From the NCBI GenBank assembly GCA_035765195.1, contig DASTYC010000025.1, positions 89,916 to 153,915 of the forward strand: 64,000 nucleotides of DNA. The letters are read 5' to 3'. Below the pieces are notes generated by a model. It saw nothing but the letters and a program-made list of their open reading frames with translations. It ran no database searches and was not told the DNA's origin. Below, in pieces: positions 24,939 to 32,508 of this stretch (positions are counted from its first letter, which is position 1; every line of letters begins with the position of its first letter). Source of the stretch: CALAED01 sp035765195 (lineage in GTDB: Bacteria > Actinomycetota > Actinomycetes > Streptosporangiales > Streptosporangiaceae). The position numbers and the translations under genes are program-made.

Positions 24939-25775
24939 ATGGCGAACTTCACCGCCGCTGACGTCAAGCGGCTCCGCGAGCTGACCGGCTCCGGGATGAT
25001 GGACTGTAAGAAGGCCCTTACCGAGGCCGAAGGCGACTTCGACAAGGCCGTCGAGCTGCTGCGCCTCAAGGGTGCGAAGGACGTCGGCAAGCGTGCCCAG
25101 CGCACGGCGGGCAACGGCCTTGTGGTGACGCACTTCGCCGGCCCCACCAACGCCGTGCTGCTCGAACTCAACTGCGAGACCGACTTCGTCGCGAAGAACG
25201 AGCAGTTCATCGCGCTGGCGAACAAGATCGCCGAGTTTGCCGGTTCGAGCGACGCGGCCGACGCGGCGGCCTTGCTCGGCGCCGAGATCGAGCCGGGGAC
25301 GACCGTGCAGGCGCTGATCGAGACCAACAGCGCCAAGCTCGGCGAGAAGCTGGAGCTGCGCAGGTTCGCCCACTTCACGGGCGGCTACGTGGCCAGCTAC
25401 CTGCACAAGTCCGACCCGCAGCTGCCGCCGACCACCGGCGTGCTGGTCGAGCTCGACACCGAGAACGCCGAGATCGGCAAGGACATCGCCCAGCAGGTCG
25501 CGGCAATGGCGCCGAAGTACCTCACCCGCGATGACGTGCCCGCCGACGCGATCGAAAAGGAGCGGGCGCTGGCCGAGCAGATGACCCGCGACGAGGGCAA
25601 GCCCGAAAAGGCGATTCCGAAGATCGTCGAAGGTCGGGTCAACGCGTACTTCAAAGATTTCGTTCTGGTCGAGCAGGCGTTCGTCAAGGACAACAAGAAG
25701 ACGATCGCCAAAGTCCTGCAGGAGGCGGGTGTGACCGTACGCCGGTTCGCGCGCTTCAAGGTCGGTCAGGCGTAG
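24939..25775 (+). CDS. tsf: Elongation factor Ts
   Basis: The nucleotide exchange factor for EF-Tu (278 residues). MANFTAADVKRLRELTGSGM, then MDCKKALTEAEGD, is the UBA-like N-terminal domain. The core motif ELNCETDFVAKNEQF and the C-terminal segment are complete. GGAGAG stands before the ATG. It is separated from rpsB by a 180-base spacer in which I see no gene. Confidence 0.98.
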   Translation: MANFTAADVKRLRELTGSGMMDCKKALTEAEGDFDKAVELLRLKGAKDVGKRAQRTAGNGLVVTHFAGPTNAVLLELNCETDFVAKNEQFIALANKIAEFAGSSDAADAAALLGAEIEPGTTVQALIETNSAKLGEKLELRRFAHFTGGYVASYLHKSDPQLPPTTGVLVELDTENAEIGKDIAQQVAAMAPKYLTRDDVPADAIEKERALAEQMTRDEGKPEKAIPKIVEGRVNAYFKDFVLVEQAFVKDNKKTIAKVLQEAGVTVRRFARFKVGQA

Positions 25776-25848
25776 GACCTGTAATCCTGGAGACGTGTAA
25801 AGCAAGAACAAGGTCAGTAGCAGCAAGAACGCCGAGGAGGCCGCCGAC

Positions 25849-26622
25849 GTGCAGGACATGACACCGATCGACGCGACGGCGGCCTCATCGTCGTCCGTGC
25901 ACTCCCACGGGTGGCGGCGCGTCGTCTTGAAGCTGTCGGGCGAGGCCTTCTCGGGCAGCGAGCCCCTCGGCATCGATCCCGGAGTCGTCCAGCACATCGC
26001 CAAGGCCATCGCGGAAGCCGTTCGCGAGGGCGTGCAGGTCGCCGTGGTCGTCGGCGGCGGCAACATGTTCCGCGGCGCGAAGTTGTCCGAGCGCGGCATC
26101 GACCGCGCCCGGGGCGACTACATGGGCATGCTCGGCACGGTCATCAACTGCCTGGCGTTGCAGGACTTCTGCGAGAAGCTCGGGCTCGACACGCGTGTGC
26201 AGACCGCGATCACCATGGGCCAGGTCGCCGAGCCCTATATCCCGCGACGGGCCATCCGCCACCTGGAAAAGGGGCGCGTGGTCATCTTCGGCGCCGGCCT
26301 CGGCCAGCCGTTCTTCTCCACCGACACCTGCGCGGCGCAGCGCGCCCTCGAGATCGGCGCCGACGCGGTGCTGAAGGGCACAAAGGTCGACGGCGTGTAC
26401 GACGCGGACCCGCGGCACAACCCCGATGCCGTGCGATTCGACCGTCTTGACTATGTCGAGGTGCTCAGCAGGGGCCTCAAGGTCATGGACGCGACGGCGA
26501 TTAGCCTGTGTATGGACAATGGCCTGCCCATCGTCGTCTTCGACCTCATGGCGCAAGGCAATATCACCCGAGCCGTACGAGGTGAGAAGATCGGCACGCT
26601 GGTCAGCCCACCAGACGGTTGA
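25849..26622 (+). CDS. pyrH: UMP kinase PyrH
   Basis: A hexameric kinase of the amino-acid-kinase fold that makes UDP from UMP (257 residues). It starts at a GTG with GAGGAGG upstream. A disordered Ser/His N-terminal extension of about 18 residues precedes VLKLSGEAFSG. Nucleotide and UMP motifs: VVVGGGNMFRGAKLS, then GADAVLKGTKVDGVYDADP. Part of the tsf-pyrH-frr series. Confidence 0.97.
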   Translation: MQDMTPIDATAASSSSVHSHGWRRVVLKLSGEAFSGSEPLGIDPGVVQHIAKAIAEAVREGVQVAVVVGGGNMFRGAKLSERGIDRARGDYMGMLGTVINCLALQDFCEKLGLDTRVQTAITMGQVAEPYIPRRAIRHLEKGRVVIFGAGLGQPFFSTDTCAAQRALEIGADAVLKGTKVDGVYDADPRHNPDAVRFDRLDYVEVLSRGLKVMDATAISLCMDNGLPIVVFDLMAQGNITRAVRGEKIGTLVSPPDG

Positions 26623-26741
26623 ACGGGGTTCGGTTGGTCGGATCCCGCCGCACTGGTCGGGTCAAGCCGGGCATAGCGGCACAATGAGCTTGGGGGCCGG
26701 GCCCTCGAACAGGGGCCGGAATCAACGCGACAGGAGCCGAA

Positions 26742-27299
26742 GTGATCGACGAGATCCTCCTCGAAGCAGAGGAGAAAATGGAGAAGGCGGTCGCGGTCGC
26801 CAAGGACGACTTCGCCGGCATCCGTACCGGGCGAGTGACTCCAGCCATGTTCAACAAGATCACCGCGGAGTATTACGGCACGCCGACGCCGATCAACCAG
26901 CTGGCGTCGTTCACTTTGCCCGAGCCCCGCATGGTGATCGTTCAGGTGTTCGACAAGTCGTCGATGTCGGCCGTGGAAAGGGCGATCAGGGACAGCGACC
27001 TCGGGGTGAATCCCAGCAATGACGGCAACGTCATTCGGGTGATCTTTCCGGAATTGTCGGAAGAGCGGCGCAAGGAGTACATCAAGGTCGCGGGCTCGAA
27101 GGCCGAGGACAGCCGGGTCTCGATCCGCAACATCCGGCGCCACGCCAAGGACGCCCTCGACAAGCTGGCCAAGGGCGGCGACGCGGGTGAGGACGAGGTC
27201 CGCCGTGCCGAGAAGGAGCTCGAGGACGTAACGCACAAGTACGTCGCCAAGATCGACGAGCTCCTCGAGCACAAGAGGGCCGAATTGCTCGAGGTTTGA
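26742..27299 (+). CDS. frr: Ribosome recycling factor
   Basis: Splits post-termination ribosomes together with EF-G (185 residues). GTG start with AGGAG upstream. Signature segments: EEKMEKAVAVAKDDFAGIRTG, then RAVSIRNIRR-like DSRVSIRNIRRHAKDAL. The stop TGA shares its last base with the cdsA ATG. A 119-base spacer after pyrH has a CACAAT that may be a -10 element. Confidence 0.98.
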   Translation: MIDEILLEAEEKMEKAVAVAKDDFAGIRTGRVTPAMFNKITAEYYGTPTPINQLASFTLPEPRMVIVQVFDKSSMSAVERAIRDSDLGVNPSNDGNVIRVIFPELSEERRKEYIKVAGSKAEDSRVSIRNIRRHAKDALDKLAKGGDAGEDEVRRAEKELEDVTHKYVAKIDELLEHKRAELLEV

Positions 27300-28390
27300 T
27301 GGAACTGGAGCAGCGTCCCGGACGGCAGCCGCCGGCATCTCGCGAAGAGACCGACGAGGGCCCTTCCGCGGCCGACTCGGCCGACCCTATCGACGCGGCC
27401 GATCCAGCCGACCCCATCGATCCGGTCGACCCCATCGATCCGGTCGACGCGGTCGACAAGGCCGACGAGCCCGCGCCCAGCGAGCCCGCGCCCAGCGGAC
27501 CTGGGGCCGGCGGACCTGGGACCCAGGGGCCCCGCAAGCCCGGCGGCAAGAAGCCCAGACCCGACAAGACCAGGAGCAAGCGCGGCCCGGGTCGCAATCT
27601 CCCCATCGCGATCGGGGTCGGCCTCGCCCTCGGCGCTCTCGTCCTACTCGCCGTCTACCTCGTCAAGTGGGTATTCGTCGGAGTCATCGCGGTGTTCTTG
27701 GGCATAGCGGTCCGTGAGCTGAGCGCGGCGCTGGGCGTGCGCGGCATCCGTGTGCCGTTCGTCCCCGTCGCGGTCGGCGGACTGGCGATGCTGATCGTCG
27801 CCTACACCTCGGGGCCGACCGGCCTCCTGGCCGTCTTCAGCCTGACCCTGCTGCTCGTCCTCGTCTGGCGGATGCCCGCCGGCTCCCGTCACTACGTCCA
27901 GGACACGTTGGCAAGCGTCTTCGCGGCCGCGTACGTGCCGTTCCTGGCCGGGTTCGCGGTCCTCCTGCTGGCCGCCGACGATGGCGCCGACCGCGTGATC
28001 ACGTTCATCGCGATCACCGTCAGCAGCGATATCGGCGGATTCTTCGCCGGCGCGTTCCTGGGCCGGCACCAGATGGCACCCACCATCAGCCCGAAGAAGA
28101 CGTGGGAAGGGTTCGTCGGCTCGGCCCTCACGTGCATGGCGATCGGAGCGCTGCTGCTGCCGCTGTTGCTGGACGGCCACGTCTGGCAGGGCCTGGTGCT
28201 CGGCGCGGCGGTCGTGTGCAGCGCGACGCTCGGCGATCTGATCGAGTCGATGATCAAGCGCGATCTCGGCATCAAGGACATGGGCCGGCTGCTCCCCGAG
28301 CACGGCGGCGTCATGGATCGCCTCGACTCCCTGCTGATCACCGCGCCCGTCGTCTGGCTGGCCCTGCAGAGCTTCCTCCCCGCCACCTAG
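27299..28390 (+). CDS. cdsA: Phosphatidate cytidylyltransferase CdsA
   Basis: A polytopic membrane enzyme that makes CDP-diacylglycerol for phospholipid synthesis (363 residues). The signature is present near the C-terminus: SMIKRDLGIKDMGRLLPEHG, then GVMDRLDS. About eight membrane helices run from residue 100 on. The first 95 residues are a cytoplasmic disordered extension rich in Asp, Pro and Ala, with DPIDPVDPIDPVD from an exact 18-base duplication. The ATG overlaps the frr stop (TGATG), so translation is coupled. Confidence 0.95.
   Translation: MELEQRPGRQPPASREETDEGPSAADSADPIDAADPADPIDPVDPIDPVDAVDKADEPAPSEPAPSGPGAGGPGTQGPRKPGGKKPRPDKTRSKRGPGRNLPIAIGVGLALGALVLLAVYLVKWVFVGVIAVFLGIAVRELSAALGVRGIRVPFVPVAVGGLAMLIVAYTSGPTGLLAVFSLTLLLVLVWRMPAGSRHYVQDTLASVFAAAYVPFLAGFAVLLLAADDGADRVITFIAITVSSDIGGFFAGAFLGRHQMAPTISPKKTWEGFVGSALTCMAIGALLLPLLLDGHVWQGLVLGAAVVCSATLGDLIESMIKRDLGIKDMGRLLPEHGGVMDRLDSLLITAPVVWLALQSFLPAT
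27410..27445 (+). repeat. Exact 18-base tandem duplication in cdsA
   Basis: GACCCCATCGATCCGGTC occurs twice in direct succession and encodes DPIDPV twice in the disordered N-terminal extension of CdsA. Less exact DP-rich units flank it. Confidence 0.85.
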
Positions 28391-28416
28391 TCTCCGTCCA
28401 CCTACCCCAAACGATC

Positions 28417-29634
28417 ATGTCTGCACAGCTGACCTTCGTAGCGCCTCGCCGGGCGAGACCACCGCGCCACCTGGCCGACCTCACCGCGGCCGAGCGTCGC
28501 GACGCCGTCGCCGCGCTCGGCGAGCGGCCGTTTCGCGCCGACCAGTTGTCGCGGCATTACTTCACGCGCCTGGAGGCCGATCCGGCGGCCATGACCGACC
28601 TCCCTGGTGCGGTGCGGGATCGGCTGGTGGCCGAACTGCTCCCGGCCCTGCTCACCCCCGTACGGGAGCAGTCGTGCGACGAGGGGATGACGCGCAAGAC
28701 GCTGTGGAAGGCGTTCGACGGCACGTTCGTCGAGTCGGTGCTCATGCGCTACCCCGACCGCGTGACGATGTGCGTCTCCTCGCAGGCGGGCTGCGGCATG
28801 AACTGCCCGTTCTGCGCGACCGGTCAGGCCGGCCTGACCCGCAACCTTTCCACCGCCGAAATCGTCGAGCAGGTCGTCGCCGGGGCCCGCACGATGGCGC
28901 GCGCCGGCCTCCGGCCGCGCGTGAGCAACGTCGTGTTCATGGGCATGGGCGAGCCGCTGGCCAACTACAAGGCCGTGATCGGGGCCGTCCGCCGGATCGT
29001 CGAGCCCGGCCCGGCGGGGCTCGGCATCTCGCAGCGTTCCGTCACGGTGTCCACGGTCGGGCTCGTCCCCGCGATCGAGAAGCTCGCAGCCGAGGGCCTG
29101 CAGGTGCGCCTGGCCGTGTCGTTGCACGCGCCCGACGACGACCTGCGGGACGAACTGGTCCCGGTCAACACCCGCTGGAAGGTCCGCGAGGTGCTCGACG
29201 CGGCGTGGGCCTACGCGCGCACGACCACGCGCCGCGTCTCGATCGAGTACGCATTGATCAGAGACGTCAACGATCAGGCCTGGCGAGCGGATTTGCTCGG
29301 CCGGCTCTTGAAAGGCCATCTCGTCCACGTCAACCTGATTCCGTTGAATCCGACGCCCGGATCGAAATGGACCGCTTCGCGGCCGCGGGACGAACGTGAG
29401 TTCGTCCGCGGGCTGGCGGCGCATGGCGTGCCGGTGACCGTACGCGACACGCGGGGCCGGGAGATCGACGGCGCCTGCGGTCAACTGGCCGCGGCGACCA
29501 ACGCAACGAGCACCCACACCGCCAACACGATCGACACCGGCAACACGACCGACACCGGCAACACGACCGAGGCGACGACGAGCCGACCCAGGCCGGGCCG
29601 AACTCAGGGCCGAGCCGAACCTAGGACGAGTTGA
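28417..29634 (+). CDS. rlmN: Dual-specificity RNA methyltransferase RlmN
   Basis: A radical-SAM enzyme that makes m2A2503 in 23S rRNA and m2A37 in tRNA (405 residues). The cluster motif C-x3-C-x2-C lies in AGCGMNCPFCATG. GMGEPLANY and VSLHAPDDDLRD follow; the second catalytic cysteine is in EIDGACGQLAAAT. After the catalytic part, 45 residues of Thr/Asn/Gly repeats (TIDTGNTTDTGNTTE) make an unusual low-complexity tail. No strong ribosome site is visible. It lies 26 bases after cdsA. Confidence 0.95.
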   Translation: MSAQLTFVAPRRARPPRHLADLTAAERRDAVAALGERPFRADQLSRHYFTRLEADPAAMTDLPGAVRDRLVAELLPALLTPVREQSCDEGMTRKTLWKAFDGTFVESVLMRYPDRVTMCVSSQAGCGMNCPFCATGQAGLTRNLSTAEIVEQVVAGARTMARAGLRPRVSNVVFMGMGEPLANYKAVIGAVRRIVEPGPAGLGISQRSVTVSTVGLVPAIEKLAAEGLQVRLAVSLHAPDDDLRDELVPVNTRWKVREVLDAAWAYARTTTRRVSIEYALIRDVNDQAWRADLLGRLLKGHLVHVNLIPLNPTPGSKWTASRPRDEREFVRGLAAHGVPVTVRDTRGREIDGACGQLAAATNATSTHTANTIDTGNTTDTGNTTEATTSRPRPGRTQGRAEPRTS

Positions 29635-29644
29635 TCTCCAGCAA

Positions 29645-30412
29645 ATGAACGGCAGGAACCGCGCGGCGGCAGCGCAGCAGCCCACCGAGACCACCGAGCC
29701 CACCGAATCAACACGGCCTCCGAAACCACCGAAGCCGCCGAAATCGCCAAAGCCGCCGAAACGCGCAAGAACCCAGAAGCAACCAAAGCCGCCGAAGTCC
29801 CCCGAGGGTGCGAAGTCCTCGAAGAAGGCGAAGCGCGCCAAGAGCGCCAAGAGCGCGAGCGGCGAGCCTCGCATTCGCCGGCGCTTGCGCGGCTATCGCC
29901 GTGGTCAGGTCGACGCCGTACTCGCGCGCATCTCCGGGACGCTGGGGACGACGGATCTCACCGGCTCTCCGATCGCCGCGGCCGAGGCGCGCGATACCCG
30001 CTTCAACGTGGAGCTGCGCGGATACGACCGCAGGATCGTCGATGAGTTGCTCAGCGAGCGCATCCGCGAGCTCGAAGCCCACGAGAGCGTCGGAGGCTAC
30101 AGCGCTCGGCACGCCCGCACCCGCGCCCCGGCGAGGTTCTCCCCGGTCAGCGCCGACTGGCTGGTCGGCTGGATCACCACCGCGCAGTTCGGCGTGGTAC
30201 GGGTCAGGCGGGGTTACGACGAGCGCGACGTAGACGCCTTCCTGGCCCGAGTGGTCGCCGGGCTGCAAGGGGAGGCGCCGCCGGTGAGCGGCCGCGACGT
30301 CCGGGAAAGCCGGTTTCGTACCGTACGCTTCGGCGCCGGCTACGAGGAACGCGAGGTCGATCGCTTCCTCGACCAGCTCGCCTCCGCCCTCGAAGGTCTC
30401 AGCAAGGGCTGA
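29645..30412 (+). CDS. DivIVA-domain repeat protein with Lys/Pro-rich N-terminus
   Basis: A 255-residue protein of unknown role. Residues 20-75 are PPKPPK-type repeats, then Lys/Ala/Ser-rich, strongly basic. Then follow four copies of the short DivIVA-type motif (R-x-GYxxxxVDxxL): at about 77-98 (RRRLRGYRRGQVDAVLA), 119-142 (FNVELRGYDRRIVDELL), 181-207 (VRVRRGYDERDVDAFLARV) and 223-250 (VRFGAGYEEREVDRFLDQL). Full DivIVA proteins have one such motif followed by long coiled coil; here no long coil is seen. It may bind membrane or polar DivIVA partners. Starts 10 bases after rlmN. Confidence 0.8.
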   Translation: MNGRNRAAAAQQPTETTEPTESTRPPKPPKPPKSPKPPKRARTQKQPKPPKSPEGAKSSKKAKRAKSAKSASGEPRIRRRLRGYRRGQVDAVLARISGTLGTTDLTGSPIAAAEARDTRFNVELRGYDRRIVDELLSERIRELEAHESVGGYSARHARTRAPARFSPVSADWLVGWITTAQFGVVRVRRGYDERDVDAFLARVVAGLQGEAPPVSGRDVRESRFRTVRFGAGYEEREVDRFLDQLASALEGLSKG

Positions 30413-30461
30413 TCGCACCACCGATAACCACTTCGGCGCCGCGCCGAAAGTCGCCTCGACC

Positions 30462-30470
30462 TTATCCACA
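30462..30470 (+). promoter_or_regulatory. Perfect DnaA-box 9-mer TTATCCACA
   Basis: In the 110-base gap after the DivIVA-repeat gene and before the DUF1963 gene. Its reverse complement carries the same CTGTGGATAA decamer as the two sites at 21.3 and 23.4 kb. Confidence 0.5.
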
Positions 30471-30522
30471 GTTCTTGGTTCTGCCTGGCGACGGGCCCGA
30501 CCGTACGGCACGCTTACCAGCC

Positions 30523-31335
30523 ATGGATTGGTTCGACACACAGTGTGATCAATTACGGTCGATGTTCGGGGCATTCTTTCCAGCAGCGATCATTGAGGCC
30601 ATCATGGCGCTGGCTCGCCCGGCGCTGCGGCTGTCGACCGGCCCTGCCGGGTCGCGGTCCCGGCTCGGCGGGCCTCCGGTGCTGCCGCCCGGCACGCCCT
30701 GGCCGACCTGGGGCGAGCGCACGCTCGACTTCGTCGGGGTCATCGACTTCGACGAGCTGGCCAGCACGATGTGGCTGCCAGAGCTGCCGGGCACGGGCAC
30801 CGTGGCCTTCTACTACGCGACCGATCCGCCGCGCCCGTGGGGCGATGATCCGGCGCAGACCGACGGCTGGCGGGTGCTGCCGGATGCCGCCGTCCCGGCG
30901 GGGCCGGCGACGAGGCCCGAAGTTCCGCTCGCCGCCCATCCGTTCGTCTCCCTGCCCAGTCCGCACGAGCCGGTGCTCGGTCCGCTCGGCGCCGCGGTCG
31001 CCGCCTTCGGTGAGACCTATCCTGAGCTGTACGCCTCGTGGGAGCGGTTCATCTGGGGCTACGAGCCGCGTCACCAGACCGGCGGTTGGCCGATCGTCGT
31101 CCAGCGCGCCCTGTGGCGCGACTGCGCGGCGGCCGCCGGCCATGCCCTCGACTCGGTCGCCGAGCCCGGCCCGGTCCAGGCGGCCGATTGGCGGCTGCTC
31201 CTCCAGCTCGACGCCGACGACCGGCTCGGCTGGCGTTGGGGCGAGCCGGGGTTCGTGTACTTCTCCGCTCGCGGCGCCGACGTACGGTCCGGGGCGCTCG
31301 ACCGCTCCTGGCTCATCGTGCAGGCGACTCCGTAG
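30523..31335 (+). CDS. DUF1963 (YwqG-like) protein
   Basis: A 270-residue soluble protein. Segments such as SRLGGPPVLPPGTPWPTW, DFVGVIDFDELA and LLLQLDADDRLGWRWGEPG match the DUF1963/YwqG family, whose biochemical role is unknown. The ATG at 30523 begins MDWFDTQCDQL. It is flanked by a DnaA-box 9-mer upstream and the HIT gene downstream (166-base gap). No membrane segment or signal peptide. Confidence 0.9.
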   Translation: MDWFDTQCDQLRSMFGAFFPAAIIEAIMALARPALRLSTGPAGSRSRLGGPPVLPPGTPWPTWGERTLDFVGVIDFDELASTMWLPELPGTGTVAFYYATDPPRPWGDDPAQTDGWRVLPDAAVPAGPATRPEVPLAAHPFVSLPSPHEPVLGPLGAAVAAFGETYPELYASWERFIWGYEPRHQTGGWPIVVQRALWRDCAAAAGHALDSVAEPGPVQAADWRLLLQLDADDRLGWRWGEPGFVYFSARGADVRSGALDRSWLIVQATP

Positions 31336-31501
31336 TTGTGCGCGTGCGGTCGTCTGGGGTTGTGCCGGCGCGCGCGGCGATGACCGGCCGGCGGGGGAGC
31401 GGGGGAGCGGGGAGCGCGGCCTTGCCGCCCCGCCGCCCGGGGGCGCCTCGCCTGTGGCTTCGGCGACGCGCGGCGGCGCGTGAGACGGCACAATGCGCGT
31501 C

Positions 31502-31930
31502 ATGGGCGATTGCGTGTTCTGTGAGATCGTGGCGGGGGAGCGTGCCGCGCACATTGTCGTCGACGACGGGCCGGTGCTGGCGTTCCTGGACAGCCGGCCG
31601 TTGTTCAAGGGCCACACCTTGATCGTGCCGCGCGAGCACATCGAAACGCTCCCCGAACTGCCCGCCGAGCTCCTCGGCCCTTTCTTCTCATGCGCGCAGC
31701 GGCTCGCCGCGGCGATGGAGACCGCGCTGGACGCCGCCGGATCGTTCGTCGCGATGAACAACAAGGTCAGCCAGAGCGTGCCGCATCTGCACGCACACGT
31801 GGTGCCGCGCAAGCGCAAGGACGGCCTGCGCGGGTTCTTCTGGCCGCGGACGAAGTACGACTCCGATGCCGAGGCCGCCGCCTTCGCCGGCCGGCTGCGC
31901 GACGCGCTGGAGCAGCGGGCGCCCGGCTGA
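31502..31930 (+). CDS. HIT-family nucleotide hydrolase or transferase
   Basis: A 142-residue histidine-triad protein acting on nucleotide phosphoramidates or dinucleotides. The zinc-like pair CVFCEIVAGE opens the protein; the triad is SVPHLHAHVVPR near residue 95-106. The ATG at 31502 fits family starts; an ATG at 31493 would add three residues. CACAAT ends 7 bases before 31502, so the transcript may be leaderless. Monocistronic by spacing. Confidence 0.93.
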   Translation: MGDCVFCEIVAGERAAHIVVDDGPVLAFLDSRPLFKGHTLIVPREHIETLPELPAELLGPFFSCAQRLAAAMETALDAAGSFVAMNNKVSQSVPHLHAHVVPRKRKDGLRGFFWPRTKYDSDAEAAAFAGRLRDALEQRAPG

Positions 31931-31974
31931 TCGCCCAGAGCGTCGTCGCCGGTTGGGGATCGAGGGGCCGTGGA

Positions 31975-32238
31975 TCAGGCGCCGAAGAGGTTGGCGAGGG
32001 CGTGCAGAGGTTCGCCGGCGCCGTCTAGCGGCGACCGCTCGTGCTGGGTATAGGCGGCGTGCGCGTACAGATCGCGTTCGGCTCGGTCGAGCACGGCGCA
32101 CAGCACGTATTGGGCGATGGTCAAGCCGCGAAGATCGGCCGCCTTGCGGATGAGCGCGCTCTCGTGCTCCGTCGTACGGAATCCGATCCGCTCGATCCGG
32201 CGGTCGCGAAGAGGGATGTTGTGAGCCGACGCGGCCAT
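31975..32238 (-). CDS. DUF1778-type ribbon-helix-helix antitoxin-like protein
   Basis: An 87-residue small DNA-binding protein. IERIGFRTTEHESALIRKAA, then DLRGLTIAQYVLCAVLDRA, matches the DUF1778 (TacA-like) antitoxin family, a ribbon-helix-helix type usually paired with a GNAT toxin. No GNAT gene is adjacent on either side: downstream is the convergent HIT gene, upstream a spacer and the aminotransferase. GAGGAG lies 7 bases before the ATG. It may be an orphan antitoxin or a stand-alone regulator. Confidence 0.8.
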   Translation of the reverse strand: MAASAHNIPLRDRRIERIGFRTTEHESALIRKAADLRGLTIAQYVLCAVLDRAERDLYAHAAYTQHERSPLDGAGEPLHALANLFGA

Positions 32239-32285
32239 GGCCTGGCTCCTCTCGTGCGGCAAACGACGTGCACGCCACGGGGCGT

Positions 32286-32296
32286 ATACCTGGTAT
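32286..32296 (-). promoter_or_regulatory. Small palindrome upstream of the DUF1778 gene
   Basis: ATACC-T-GGTAT, 48 bases before the DUF1778 start. A little further up, AATACCG is repeated directly (about 32354-32368). AT-rich symmetrical sites before RHH genes are usually autoregulatory operators; inferred only. Confidence 0.35.
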
Positions 32297-32508
32297 CCCC
32301 TGTGCTACGGCCGAGTATGACCTGTCGTTCGTATCGGACGGGCCGATTCAGGGAATACCGCAATACCGGCCATATGACCCTGCATGACGTCGGATGGTGA
32401 CGTGAGGGCAACGCACGCGACCGGGTGGTGTGGTGTGCGCCGGCCTCGGTCGGTGCCGGCCCCCGACGGCGCCGACCGCGGCCCCGCGCCGATCCTGGCG
32501 CCGGCGCG

